Counted from the first letter of the stretch, positions 1-11,873 are shown. The stretch is 64,000 nt of DNA from Coptis chinensis (GCA_015680905.1 CM027381.1:64345501-64409500); one strand, 5' to 3'. Notes: generated from the letters alone by a model not told the origin. Program-made: numbers and translations.

Positions 1-25
1 TGCATCAATTGAAAGATTTACTTAC

Positions 26-205
26 CACCTCTAGCTTGAACTCTTTATAAAATGGAATGAATTTATAAGTAATAGATCGCCTCGGAACAGACCAGCTTAT
101 AGAATTTGACCCAGTTACTTCATCGAAATACAAGACAGAGTCAAGAGATAAGTTTGCATCTTGAGCACGTTGATAAGCTAACAGTACCGCAAACACTCAA
201 GTTAT
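26..205 (-). CDS. Exon-like fragment, unrecognised protein
   Basis: On the minus strand an open stretch is bordered by a plausible acceptor (ending TTTCAG) and a strong donor (GTAAGT). It encodes about 55 residues including AYQRAQDANLSLDSVLYF and ITYKFIPFYKEFKLEV. The codons look protein-like, but I do not recognise the family. It lies downstream of the F-box/LRR fragment on the same strand and could be a later exon of that locus or of another gene that leaves the window. A stop lies just inside the acceptor in this frame, so the exon may start later or be decayed. Confidence 0.3.
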
Positions 206-573
206 CTGAAATTTTAGTATTCGATAGAAATTGCTACGACAGTTAAACAGAAGTCATAATGGTAGCAGTGAAATTTTTAAACAAAAGTCATAAGTAAAAT
301 TTCAAAAGTTCATGAGAACTTTTACACTTCAACATTCTTTTGCAGCCAACATCGGTTTTAAACAAACTCAAAACATGTTTGGAAAATTTCATATTACAAA
401 CAAGTTAAGAACATCCGAATTGTTATACGCAATACCATAGCAACAGGACTACAGTCTTCTAATACAGCACGAATATATATTACATTTTTGCTGAAGAATA
501 ATAAATATGTGAAAGTACCTAAAATGCAGCTTGAGTTGAATTTAGGCACTCAAACACAAGGGATCATACTAAC

Positions 574-1043
574 CTTAACTAACCATGGACACAATCTGAG
601 TGTTCTGACATTGCAGACTTCTCTTAGATATTTTTTCAACTTTGGACATAATATTCCAATCTGAATTCATCAATCACTTTTTCTTCATCATCTATATCAA
701 CCTCCATGTCAAAGTCAGCATTCACTAGAGAAGACGGGATCTCAATAGAGTATTTGTTACTTAAATCAGCTTTCAACTTTAAAGATAAACAAACTGGAGC
801 AAATACTTCAATCTTACAATCACGTTCCGTACTAGGGTCACCAAAATTATCATCAAAACAATCTTCTATTGCTAAGTGCCTAAGTTTAGGACAACAAATA
901 TCAAGACTCCTTAGCTTGTTGAACTCAATATCGGTTAAGCTCAACGACTCAAGAAACGGGCAGCCTGAGAAGATCTTAGTGGCATCCTTAGGGAGAGAGT
1001 CGCGATAATACTGAGAGAGAATAGGAGAGAGAGTGAGAGTCAC
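574..1043 (-). pseudogene. F-box/LRR (FBD-type) protein fragment
   Basis: The reading contains GCPFLESLSL, LRSLDICCPKLRHLAIEDC and SSLVNADFDMEVDIDDEEK, the leucine-rich-repeat phrasing of plant F-box/LRR and FBD proteins (substrate adaptors of SCF ubiquitin ligases). The first frame stops after EFRLEYYVQS. One frame over, it continues as KLKKYLREVCNVRTLRLC and CPWLVK to a donor at about 573, so a small frameshift near 656 breaks it. The N-terminal F-box is absent. Upstream DNA is a low-complexity CTCTC-rich tandem and then, at 1237, the end of the large MULE. I read it as a truncated, shifted fragment; a short intron at the break is the alternative. Confidence 0.6.
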
Positions 1044-1236
1044 GATAACATTGAGAGAATAGGAGAGAGAATCACGAATGAAGACATGGGAGAGGGAATA
1101 TGAGCGAGGTTTGGGGTTTGGGGTTTTCTAAAACCCTTCGTGAATATATTTCGTATTTCGATATTTCGGTATTTATGTTGAGTCCGTTTACGGACGTCCT
1201 CTTAAGAGCGGAGCTGTATATATATATATATATATC

Positions 1237-1389
1237 GGTTTGTCTAGGATGCCACTCTTATAGTGACACTCTTATCTCACTCTTCTCTTGAACCGTCCGA
1301 TCTCGCCCTCAAGATCTAAACCACTGATAAAACCGATACTTCAATATTTCGCGGTATTTCAAAATAAAAAAAAAAATCACAAAATCATC

Positions 1390-1432
<43 letters not shown>

Positions 1433-3294
1433 TCTCTAAGGGTTTACTTGGGCAATTCGGCTTCTTCTTCTCTTCAAATCTTGAGGTAATTCAACTACCA
1501 ATTGCATAAATTCAAATTTAAACTTCTTTTGACTGTCTTTGTGGATAGAATTGATAGATATGTAATTACTATAGTGCACTTTTGGTTATGGTGCTTGCCT
1601 ATTGGAACGTTTTAATTGACACTTGGATTGTCATTATACCATAAAAACTTGAATTTTGATTTAATTTAGGTTGATATGATTATAGTTATGATTGATACCC
1701 TCGTTTAAAGACGGCGACAATTTCGGTGAACTCTGTCAGAGTTCGGTGAACTAGCATATTCGGTGAACTCTGTTAGAGTTCGGTGAACTCTATCAGAGTT
1801 TTGAACTCTTTCAGAGTTCGGTGAACTCTATCGTTTTCTTCATGCCGTATTCTATCAGAGTTTTGAACTCTATCGTATTCTTCATACCGTATTCTGTCAG
1901 AGTTCGGTGAACTCTATCAGAGTTTTGAACTCTTTCAGAGTTCGGTGAACTAGCATATTCGGTGAATTCTGTCAGAGTTCGGTGAACTCTGTCAGAGTTC
2001 AGTGAAGTAGCATATTCGTTTAACTCTGTCAGAGTTTTGAACTCTGTCAGAGTTCGGTGAACTCTATCAGAGTTTTGAACTCTGTCAGAGTTCAGTGAAT
2101 TAGCATATTCGGTGAACTCTGTCAGAGTTTGGTGAACTAGCATATTCGGTGAACTCTCAGAGTTTGGTGAACTAGCATATTCGGTGAACTCTGTCAGAGT
2201 TTTGAACTCTTTCAGAGTTTTGAACTCTGTCAAAGTTCGGTGAAGTAGCATATTCGATTAACTCTGTCAGAGTTCGGTGAACTCTATCAGAGTTTTGAAC
2301 TCTGTCAGAGTTCGGTGAACTAGCATATTCGGTGAACTAGCATATTCGGTGAACTCTGTCAGAGTTCGGTGAAGTAGCATATTCGGTTAACTCTGTCAGA
2401 GTTCGGTGAACTAGCATATTCGGTGAACTCTGTCAGAGTTTTGAACTCTTTCAAAGTTTTGAACTCACGAGTTCGTGAAGTAGCATATTCGTTAACTCGC
2501 TGAGTTCGGTGAACTCTATCGAGTTTTGAACTCTGTCACGAGTTCGGTGAACTAGCATATTCGGTGAACTCGACGAGTTCACCGGGTTCGTGAATTAGCA
2601 TATTCGTGAACTCGCCGAGTTTGGTGAACTAACATATTCGGTGAACTCGCCGAGTTTTGAACTCTGCCAGAGTTCGGTGAACTAGCATATTCGGTGAACT
2701 CTGTCAGAGTTTTGAACTCTTTCAGAGTTTTGAACTCTGTCAGAGTTCGGTGAAGTAGCATATTCGGGTTAACTCGTCGAGTTTTGAACTCTGTCAGAGT
2801 TCGGTGAACTAGCATATTCGGTGAACTCGCCGAGTTCGAGAAGTAGTTTTGAACTCTGTCAGAGTTCGGTGAAGTAGCATATTCGGTGAACTCTGTCAGA
2901 GTTTTGAACTCTTTCAGAGTTCGGTGAAGTAGCATATTCGGTTAACTCTATCAGAGTTTTGAACTCTGTCAGAGTTCGGTGAACTCTACCAGAGTTTTAA
3001 ACTCTTTCAGAGTTCGGTGAAGTAGCATATTCGGTGAACTCTGTCAGAGTTCGGTGAACTCGATCAGAGTTTTGAACTCTTTCAGAGTTCGGTGAACTAG
3101 CATATTTGGTGAACTCTTTCAGAGTTTTGAACTCTTTCAGAGTTCGGTGAAGTAGCATATTCGGTTAACTCTGTCAGAGTTTTGATATTTAAGTTATTTA
3201 CACTGTTTATGTACATTGGGATTTTTGACTGTTTAAGTTATTTATATTTTTAATTTTTTCGATTTATAGAAATGGAGACTGCAGAGACATCAAT
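1237..3294 (+). repeat. Left TIR of MULE (about 2.06 kb)
   Basis: This arm matches the reverse complement of 13451-14989. In order it holds a terminal 110 bp nearly identical to the other end, a (CT)n tract near 1397-1430, a CTTCTTCTTCTC stretch ending in a possible donor (GAG|GTAATT near 1483), a long array of CTCTGTCAGAG-type repeats, then TTTTTTCGATTTATAG and the start ATGGAGAC at 3272. The homology ends about at ACATCAAT (3294). The arm thus resembles promoter, 5' UTR, first intron and start codon of the transposase gene (inference from splice-like motifs). Confidence 0.85.
1715..3190 (+). repeat. Palindromic minisatellite array in left TIR
   Basis: About 1.45 kb of tandem, short-period units such as CGGTGAACTCTGTCAGAGTT, alternating with TAGCATATTCGGTGAACT and TTTTGAACTCT variants. 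The core CTCTGNCAGAG is itself a small palindrome. Between about 2460 and 2870 many cores change to CTCGNCGAG. The array lies between a putative donor (about 1483) and acceptor (3269), so it would be intronic in a transposase transcript. Long apparent reading frames across it on the minus strand are repeat artefacts. Confidence 0.85.
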
Positions 3295-5563
3295 CAATAT
3301 TGGAGAAGACGTAGTTGGGTCTTCGTCTACTAAAGCCCCTGTTCAAGGCACGCAAACATTAGCTGCTCCTTATATAGGAATGACTTCTACAAGTGTTGAC
3401 AAGGCAAAGACTTATTACAAAGAGTATGGTCAACAAGAGGGATTTGAGACTCCTATTCGGATGACTTCCAAGCAACAAAATCAGGTGGATTTGGTTAGTG
3501 GTTGTTTACTGGTTTGCTCACGTAACAAGAGAGATGAAGTCCGATCAAGAAATACATCAACTATCCGGTGTGGTTGCCAAGCTAGAATTCGTATTAAGAA
3601 AAGAATGCATGAAGAGATATATGAGGTCAGCGTTGCTCATAATGACCATAGTCACAGTCTGGTGACCCCATCGAAGAGAATTTGCATGAAAACTAACTAA
3701 CATATACCTGAAGCAGCGAAGTGCTTGACCGAGATATTTAGTGATAACAGTTTATCTGTTGGGAAAGTGGCATCTGTTTTCCATGGAGAGGAAGTTGGGT
3801 TTACACGAAGATTGTTGGAACCATTATTATGGTTTGACCGAAAAGATGCCTAAAGAAGGTGATGCAACCTGCCGTCTTTCCGCAATATTTTATGCGTAAG
3901 AAAGAGCCGCGAGGATCCCCGTTCTACTACGCTATTGATTTAGATGAAAATGGGATCATGGTGAACTTTTTTTTCGGTTCATGGGAGGTCTCGATGCCGC
4001 GATGACTATTTCGGGGATGTTGTGTCTTTTGATACCACATATCGTACCAATGCATATTCCATGCCTTTTGCCCCTTTTACTGGAGTCAACCATCATTATT
4101 AGTCGATTCAGTTTGGTTGCGCATTGTTGCTTGATGAGACAGAAGATACATTCATATGGCTATTTAAGGCCTGGCTTGCAGCCATGGGTGGTCGTAGTCA
4201 TCAACCGCAATCATCAATCCCACGGGGATAGAGCGATGATCGCAGCCATTGCCAAAGTGTTTCCTAGTACTCGTCATCGTTACTGTCTTTGGCATATTAT
4301 GCAGAAATTCTAAGAGAAGATGTCATTTACCAAATTTGAGACATTGGTAATTGAGTTGAAGAACACTATTTCTTTTTCGTATAGGATTGTTGATTTTGAG
4401 AGAAGATGGTGTACAATCATTGAGAAGTATGAGTTGTCTGAAAATCCTTGGTTGACAAAGATATATTCAATCTCGGGAGAAATGGGTTCCTTGTTATCTC
4501 GGTGGCACCTTTTTGCTTGTATGCACACGACTTGTCGAAGTGAATTGATGAATGCTCATTATGACCAGTTTGTCAATTCGACGACTACGCTTATGCAGTT
4601 TGTACATGGTAATGAGAAGTCTTTGGATTTGCTTGCTAGGAAAGAAAGAGATTCGATTACGCGACCGAAAGCATAGTTCACGGATTGTGCCTAACGATGC
4701 TTTCCTCCTTATGCATGCCGCCAAGGTCTATAATGATCTCAATATTCAATAAATTTAAAGAGCAACTAGAAAAGGCAAAGATGGAGTACAAAATTGATGG
4801 GGAACAGATTGATGGTATGGAACCGGAAGCTACATGGTGAAATGGAGAGACCCGCTGAAGAATTTTGTTTGGAGAGTGAGTTTCGATAAAGGAACCTTAG
4901 AGGGAGACTGCGAATGCAAGTACTTTCAGTTTATGGGTTTGCTTTCCGGTCATATCTTAAAGATTTTTATGCTTTACTGAGATTGAAGAGATTCCAAACC
5001 ATTTTAGATTGACGGTGGATGCAAAAGGCTAACACTTATAGAGCGGAGTTTGATAATCGGATTTGTGGTTGTGGGAATGTCTCAAATGAACCTTTGAGAG
5101 TGGCTCATTCTATCAAGGTTGCTTCTCAAGTGGCTTACGATCGTCGATACTTTTGAGGGTTATTCATATTTTATTGAAAAGATTGGTGAAATGGCTATTG
5201 AAATTTCAAAGTTTAATGAGACTTCCTACAAAGGAGACGCAGGTTGTTCGCGCCTCCTCGATTCGCAGAGCCTTCGATACCTTCGGTTAATACATCACGT
5301 GTTTTTTATTTGAATGTTTAATTTGATATAAATTTAGTGTTTAATTCGGTGTTTAATTTGATATAAATATTTATTTTAATTTGGTCTTTATTTCAGCTAT
5401 TGATTTTGAATCCCAACATTTCTCAAACAAAAGGGAGGGGAAGAAGAAAGCAAATAGATGGAAATCCCCAAAGAGATAGCCCTAAACAATTCAGAAGAAA
5501 GTGTCACGGATGTGGACATTGCTAACCATGACTCGAGAAATTGTCCGAGAAAAATAATAATGT
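3272..5563 (+). pseudogene. FAR1/FRS-like MULE transposase, broken
   Basis: The N-terminal part (3272-3700) encodes a FAR1-type DNA-binding region: KAKTYYKEYGQQEGFETPIR, then IRCGCQARIRIKKR and the HNDHSHSLV histidine end of its zinc motif. Stops and shifts follow. The MULE transposase core can be followed in pieces: GDVVSFDTTYRTN (first catalytic Asp), FGCALLLDETEDTFIWLFKA, GDRAMIAAIAKVFPSTRHR and CLWHIMQKF near 4290. A SWIM-like CECKYFQFMGLL...H occurs near 4911-4955. The end (5470-5563) shows a zinc-knuckle-like RKCHGCGH, then NHDSRNCPRK one frame over. At least five frame breaks make it inactive. FAR1/FHY3 host factors are domesticated relatives, but the position inside MULE arms argues for a transposon copy. 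Confidence 0.85.
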
Positions 5564-6592
5564 AATCATCGATTGTCGGTATAGCTTTATTCAAAACTCT
5601 TTGATTCTAAATGTTCACTAGTTCTAATGATATTTTATCTGCGCGTCATGGACTTCATTGATGTCTGGACTTGTTAAGAGTGGTTTAGATATGGCAGCCT
5701 TGTTAGAGTTTTATCAAGTGTTGTTAAGTTGAACTGTGTCGAGGGTTGTGTTCTATTGCATCATTATGTCCATTGGATAGTATCTAATGTTGTCTGCTAG
5801 GCTCTAGATAGGAAACATCATAATGATAGACCGGTGCTTTTTTTGATAACTTCTTTCTCCCTTTTTATTTTCAAAGTTCAATATTGCTGGTTTAGGTTAC
5901 ATTTGGGGAGTTTAATTAGACCGAAGTTCTAATCTCATTGATGTTGTAGAAAAGAGAAGTATGGCTCAAGGAGAAATGGAGAATCTGAGGCAAAGCTTTG
6001 CTTTAGGTAAAAATACTGCCTACTCATCTTTTCGTTTCCAGCCCCTCGACTTTGCATCAGTCGATCTTCAGTCTTTTCATCATTCTCTGCGGTTATGTTT
6101 CTGACTGCTACAGTTCCACAAGATGCCACAAGATCACCGCCACCTTGACTATGCACCATTCAAGAAAGTGCGTCAAAATTGAGTTATTAGCTACAACGGG
6201 AGAAATTGTCGTGGAAAGAGCAAGAGAAGAAGCAGAAGTGTTGAAAGAAGGTGGAGAAGTTGAAGAGAGCTGAAACTTGGAGTGAAAGGCTTGAACAAGC
6301 CAAAGCTAGGTGCAGGTAGGCTATACTTGTTGCTAATTCATTCTGGTGTGCTTAAATGTTGTAATACAGAACAATAATATTTGGTATTGCATAAAGCATT
6401 TTGATGTGCTTATTATAAATGTTACTGTTGTTACACAAGCGCGCCCACTTGCAATTTTGTTCCGTAAGTTGATATGATGTATTGATGCAGATACTATACC
6501 ACCAATATAATGCCAACATTTGTCAACAACAAATTTACCTCAACTCATATGATCATCAATCAACATCAACACAAACAAACCAAACTGATAAA
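5564..6592. other. MULE interior, no recognised gene
   Basis: AT-rich DNA between the transposase remnant and the foldback element. Short exon-like stretches occur on the plus strand. One starts MAQGEMENLRQSFA at about 5960 and is followed by a GTAAAA donor; another near 6190-6270 reads ATTGEIVVERAREEAEVLK. They look protein-like and may be part of another captured or accessory gene, but I recognise no family. Confidence 0.4.
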
Positions 6593-8074
6593 TTGCCAAA
6601 ACACGAAACTTCTGTTTTTTTGCCTCTTGACCGGTGTGGCCAAGGGGCAAAAAAACAGACACGTCATTTTTTATGCAAGTTCAAATCCAAACGATATGGC
6701 CGCACCGTTTGGACTTAGTCCCAAACGGTGTGGCCATGCCGTTTGGGACTAAGTCTAAACGATACGGCCATATCGTTTGGATTTGAACTTGAATAAAAAA
6801 AATGGCGTGTCTTTGGACTTTAGTCCCAAACGGTGTGGCCACACCGTTTGGTACTAAAACCAAACGGTATGGCCATGCCGTTTGGGACTAAGTCCAAACA
6901 GACCGCGCCATTTTTTTGCAAGTTCAAAGTCCAACGATATGGCCACACCGTTTGGACTTAGTCCCAACGGTGTGGCCATGCCGTTTGGAACTAAGTCCAA
7001 ACGGTGTTATATCTCTGATTTGAACTTGGATAAAAAATGGTGTGTCTGTTTGGACTTTGTCCCAAACGGCATGGCCACACCGTTTGGCCTTAGTACCAAA
7101 ACGGTGTGGCCATGCCATTTGGGACTAAGGCCAAACGGTGGCTATGACGTTTGGGACAAAGTCCAAACATACATCGCTTTTTTTATCCAAGTTCAAATCC
7201 AAAGGATATGGCCACACCGTTTGGACTTAGTTCCAAACGGCATGGACACACCGTTTGGTACTAAGGCCAAACGGTATGGCCATGCCGTTTGGGACTAAGT
7301 CCAAATAGACACGCCAATTTTTTTGCAAGTTCAAAGTCCAAACGATATGGCCACACCGTTTGGACTTAGTCCAAACGGTGTGGCCATGCCGTTTGGAGCT
7401 AAGTCCAAACGGTGTGGCCATATCCTTTGGATTTGAACTTGGATAAAAAAAATGGTGTGTCTGTTTGGACTTTGTCCCAAACGGCATGGCCACACCATTT
7501 GGCCTTAGTCCCAACGGTGTGGCCCGTTTGGACTTAGTCTCAAACGGCATGGCCACACCGTTTGGTACTAAAGGCCAAACGGTGTGGCCATGCCGTTGGG
7601 ACAAAGTCCAAACAGACACACCATTTTTTTTACCCAAGTTCAAATCCAAAGGATATGGCCACACCGTTTGGACTTAGTTCCAAACGGCATGGCCACACCA
7701 TTTGGGACTAAGTCCAAACGGTATGGCCATATCGTTTGGACTTTGAACTTGCAAAAAAAATGGCGTGTTCTGTTTGGACTTTGTCCCAAAACGACATGGC
7801 CACACCGTTTGGACTTAGTTCCAAACGGCATGGCCACACCGTTTGGCCTTAGGCCACACTGTTTGGACTTAGTCCCAAATGGCATGGCCACACCGTTTGG
7901 GACTAAGTCCAAACGGTGTGGCCATGCCGTTTGGGGGACAAAGTCCAAACAAACACGCCATTTTTTTTTGCAGTTCAAATCCAAAAATGTATGGCCACAC
8001 CGTTTGGACTTAGTCCTAAACGGTGTGACCACACCGCTCAAGAGGCAAAAAGCAGATCTTTTGTGTTTTGGCAA
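6593..8074. mobile_element. Foldback element built of a palindromic satellite
   Basis: Both ends carry an inverted repeat: TTGCCAAAACAC at 6593 faces GTGTTTTGGCAA ending at 8074. The match continues through TTTTTGCCTCTTGA and CGGTGTGG for about 50 bp. Between them lie dozens of copies of a near-perfect palindrome of type CCAAACGGTGTGG/CCACACCGTTTGG, linked by GACTTAGTC or its complement. Also present are longer inverted modules containing TTGAACTTG(A)TAAAAAAAATGG and its complement. No protein domain is present; peptides such as GVAMPFGTKSKRCGH in all frames are translations of the repeat. A target duplication is not clear. It sits inside the MULE and belongs to no superfamily I can name. Confidence 0.75.
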
Positions 8075-8940
8075 AAACATTGCGTACTGCATTAGATTTT
8101 TGTGTTTTGGCAAATAACATTGGGATTTTTGTTGATAACATTGGGATTTTTGTGTTCTGCATTAGATTATTAATAGAGATACTTCGCTGTGACAAATTAA
8201 AATGCGCAAGTTGTCGGAGAGCACAAGAAGAGCCATTGAATGGATATAAACTGAGATCTAAGCAAAGCACATACGCGCAGCCCTGGTAAGTAGTATAACT
8301 GTTTACTCCACTGCCAGACGCGTCCCCTATTAAAATCAATGCCTGCTAATAGCAGAAACATAACCAAAGGCCATTCTTTGGTATGTCGTTTTACTAGATC
8401 TTGCACCAAAAAACCCTAGGATCTTAGGTGAACATGAAAAGAATGACAAGTCCAAAGCAAGATTACTATCATTTCATATTTCAACAATGTGACACCATGT
8501 GAAATACATTGTCTGAATTACTGAACATAAAGCTAAGTTGCTACATATCAACAACTTGCACTTACAAAAGAGTCCTAACATAACATTTTTTGACTACAAA
8601 GAGATTTCCAATCTAACTTTCTGACTTTAGTTGTATATCTAACTCTTTGTTCTTTATCTCCTTCCTACAAAACAAAAAAATTGAATAAACAGATCAGTCA
8701 AGCAAAGTTAAATCAAACTGCTTTATTAAGGTCTGACAGAAAAACTAACCTCTCCACTTGCTTCCTCATGTTCACCATCTTCCGCCACCACCATTTGCCT
8801 ATTTACCCCCCCAATAAAAACACATGAATCAGTATAAATACTACCACATATGTCAAATCCAACACCAAATCTAGAAACCTCATTGATTGGAAAACTCTTG
8901 AACTTAAGTCATGATCAACTCTCAAAAGAACAAAGAAAGA
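8075..8940. other. MULE interior without recognised genes
   Basis: AT-rich sequence. The first 110 bp contain a second partial copy of the foldback terminus (GTGTTTTGGCAAA) and repeats of AACATTGGGATTTTTGT. I see no conserved domain on either strand. Confidence 0.4.
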
Positions 8941-9290
8941 CAAATGCCAATAAACACTCCCCGCATCATCTCAACTAACACAAACTGAAAAGTAAAGGAA
9001 AACCCGCATCATCTCAAATGCCAATAAACACTCCCCGCATCATCTCAACTAACACAAACTGAAAAGTAAAACAAAACCGCGCGATCATCTCAAATGCCAA
9101 TAAACACTCCCATCATCTCATCTCAACTAACACAAACTGAAAAGTAAAAAAAAAACCCGCGATCATCTCAAATGCCAATAAACACTCCCCGCATCATCTC
9201 AACTAACACAAACTGAAAAGTAAAGCAAAACCCGCATCATCTCAAATGCCAATAAACACTCCCCACATCATCTCAACTAACACAAACAAA
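8941..9290. repeat. Tandem repeat, about 75-bp period, five copies
   Basis: Units begin CAAATGCCAATAAACACTCC at 8941, 9015, 9091, 9169 and 9243, giving periods of 74-78 bp. Each unit holds CATCATCTCAACTAACACAA and then CTGAAAAGTAAA; the last is partial. The array lies just 3' of the stop codon of the PMD gene. Confidence 0.9.
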
Positions 9291-9393
9291 CCATTTCTAT
9301 TTCCAACACTCGTCCCAACACAAGATAAAAGGAGGTAAACTAACCAAACTAACCACTAAACCCTAAACTAACCAAACTCAACATACCTAAATC

Positions 9394-11873
9394 CTATGCT
9401 CCTTCACGATATCGTCCGCCAATGAACTTGCACCGGGTCAAATTGTATGCCTCCATGAACTCGTTCTGTGCATCGTCTGGAATCGCAGTCCCACCCAATT
9501 GCAGGCCTTGATTGAGCAAGCGAGAAATTTCATCGACGACGGGGTGCTGTCAAAATTAAAACGAAAAACTACATTAGTATATACATTTACATTTATAAAA
9601 TACCAAAACAAAACAAAACAAAAATTAACGTTGTAAGATATTAACTCACCAGATTATGATATGGAAGACTCTGTAGGGAGTAGTGACTAAGATGATCAGG
9701 GTTTATCATTCGAATATGACTATTGTTTTCGTACCAACTCATGTATCTACTAACACACTCCCATGGATAAGACAGAATGGGTCCTCGTTGTTCAAGTTGA
9801 ATCAAGTGATTCTGCCAATTACTCTAGTAGGAAGACGCAATATTAAATTTCACATCATACCCGCGTCCGGAAGTAGTTCGCGTCGAGGTCTTTGGTTTTG
9901 GGGGATCTGAGGGTACAAACTGCATATGACCCAACTGACGGACAACCCTCGCAACATTGTCCTGCTCGACATTATCAAGAAAGCATATAAATCCCTCGAA
10001 AAATGCTATTTCATCCACCGGCCGTGTAGCTCGGACTTCAACATAGGGATACCATTCAACCTGTCAAATAGCATATGATCGAGGAAATTAATCATTAACC
10101 ACATACTAATAATATCAATTAATAAATAAAACTATTTACATACAAAAATGCTTACATCGGTACAAGTCATATTATCAATGGTGGCTCGGGTATGCTTCAA
10201 TGCAGCTGTTGTGCTAGCATAAAAAGACTGAGTAACTGAGTACCTATGAGCATGGGACATGCTCAAATGATAGTCCTCATTTGGGTATGGCCTGAACACT
10301 GGGAAGTACTCATAAATCCATGCCTACATTAATATAGACACCGAGTTAATATTGTAATAGATAGATAAAATTGACATTGAAAAGAAAAACAAAAAGCTAA
10401 TACACGTAGGAGAGTGAAATAGCACGAAACACCCTTCACCTTGGCACTTGTGGCAGTCCCAAGACCCCCCGTACAAGTAAGCCGGTAAGGTCGCACCCCA
10501 CGCGTAGTCTCGATCTCGGCAAATTTCGCGCGATCTCGGATAACAAACGGAACTGCAGTTCTAGGCGATGTCGGTGAAGCGGTACATCCAAAGAAAAATA
10601 ACAGATAAGCTCTCACAAAGAAACTGCACCTCTTTTTGGGTTAACGCCTTCTTCACAAAAAAACCCCATTTTCATCACGTAAATCTTCATCTCATTTTAC
10701 CTTCCCAAAGAAATCGCTTCATCAAGAAATCCATCCTAACTTTGGAAGTGAACTTATTGGATTTCATCTCCGCATCTATCTTATCCATGGGTATGCCAAG
10801 ATTTTTGTGGAGGCATCTTTTTGTCTGTTCCAAGGTCAAATCAGTGTCCCCAGTCACTGCTTTGCCTCTGATTGGAACTCCTAAGAGTTGGGAAACATCG
10901 TCCAACGTGATTGTCATCTCGCCCCACGGCATATGAAACGTGTTGGTCTCTGGATGCCACCTCTCCACAAATGCAGAGACCAACACAGGATCTTGATGCC
11001 TGTATACACCTAAGACCAGAGCACATAAGCCGGTCCTTTGAAGCTCCACGTGAAAAGTAGAACAGTCTGAACACTCTCCGATGATATCCCATTGTACCAA
11101 TTTGTTTAGGTGCCCATGGCACTTTAACACCCCTCGCTCCGCCTAAAACAACAAAAACTTAGTATTAATATATGCACAAGTTTCGTAATACAAAATTTAA
11201 ATACTAATAGACACTATATGATAATATTACCTGCCCCTCCCAAACATCGCGAGCCACGTGCACTACATAGTCATACAATAGATGTGACACACAAGGGCCA
11301 CCTCCATAAACACCTCTCTTGAACTCCAAGTTCATTGTTAGACTTTCTCACAATATTCACTGGAGGTACAGGTACATGGACTTCCTCGTCATCCTCGTCA
11401 TCCTCCTCCTCCTCCGCGTCCTCTTCCTCCTCGTCAGTCTCCTCTTCTGCATCATCAACACCCTCTTCTTCACTATCAGCATGACTTAGAACTACACTCT
11501 TCCCACGATCCATATTTACGTCATCGTCATCTACATCTACATCTAAATCTAAATCTAAATCTACATCTACATCTACATCTACATCACATCACTCAACTGT
11601 CCCCTTTCTTCTCTTTTGATTTCCTAACTCTACACCACTTACAACATTACTGGGATCATCCGCTTTCCGATCCCCTCTACAAACTGATGCCAAAGTGGTT
11701 GTTCTCCTTCCTCTCTTTTTCTCAGGCTCCTCATCGCGACCTGAACTACTACTCGCCCCACCTAACAACTTCTTAGCACCCGTGAAAACACTTTTTGCTG
11801 CATTCTTCACATTCACATTCTTTGTTCGAGGCATTGCTACAAAATAAATAGGAGTTAAAAATAAGACATTCAA
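9394..11873 (-). pseudogene. Plant mobile domain (PMD/MAIN-like) gene, broken
   Basis: Minus-strand exons form a PMD (aminotransferase-like mobile domain) protein. Exon 1 (11231-11873) starts MPRTKNVNVKN and has an acidic run (EEEEDAEEEEDDEDDEE) and GGPCVSHLLYDYVVHVARDV. The next exon (ending 11142) has GVLKCHGHLNKLVQWD, FVERWHPETNTFHMPWGEMT and LDDVSQLLGVPIRGKAV. Later exons are 10156-10323 (WIYEYFPVFRPYPNEDYHLS), 9650-10060 (DNVEQDNVARVVRQLGHMQF) and 9394-9546 (HPVVDEISRLLNQGL to a TAG). Damage: a stop and frame change in the acidic region, a shift before GGGPCVSHLL, stops after EGKMR, one extra G in a GGGGGG run near 10465, and an in-frame TAG in the 9650-10060 exon. PMD proteins occur as host silencing factors and as transposon passengers; here it is a MULE passenger. 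Confidence 0.85.

Noticed and set aside
1811-2935. Minus-strand frames with TEFTEY / LNSDRV repeats
   Set aside because: Repeat translation of the TIR minisatellite; the same repeat gives frames in the right arm at 13644-14342.
6593-8074. Possible CRISPR array because of regularly spaced palindromes
   Set aside because: Eukaryotic context, spacers are themselves the repeated sequence, no cas genes, and the whole block is bounded by transposon-like inverted ends.
6681-8117. Many overlapping reading frames encoding GVAMPFGTKSKRCGH-like peptides on both strands
   Set aside because: They are translations of the palindromic satellite; both strands give the same peptides and no domain or start context supports genes.
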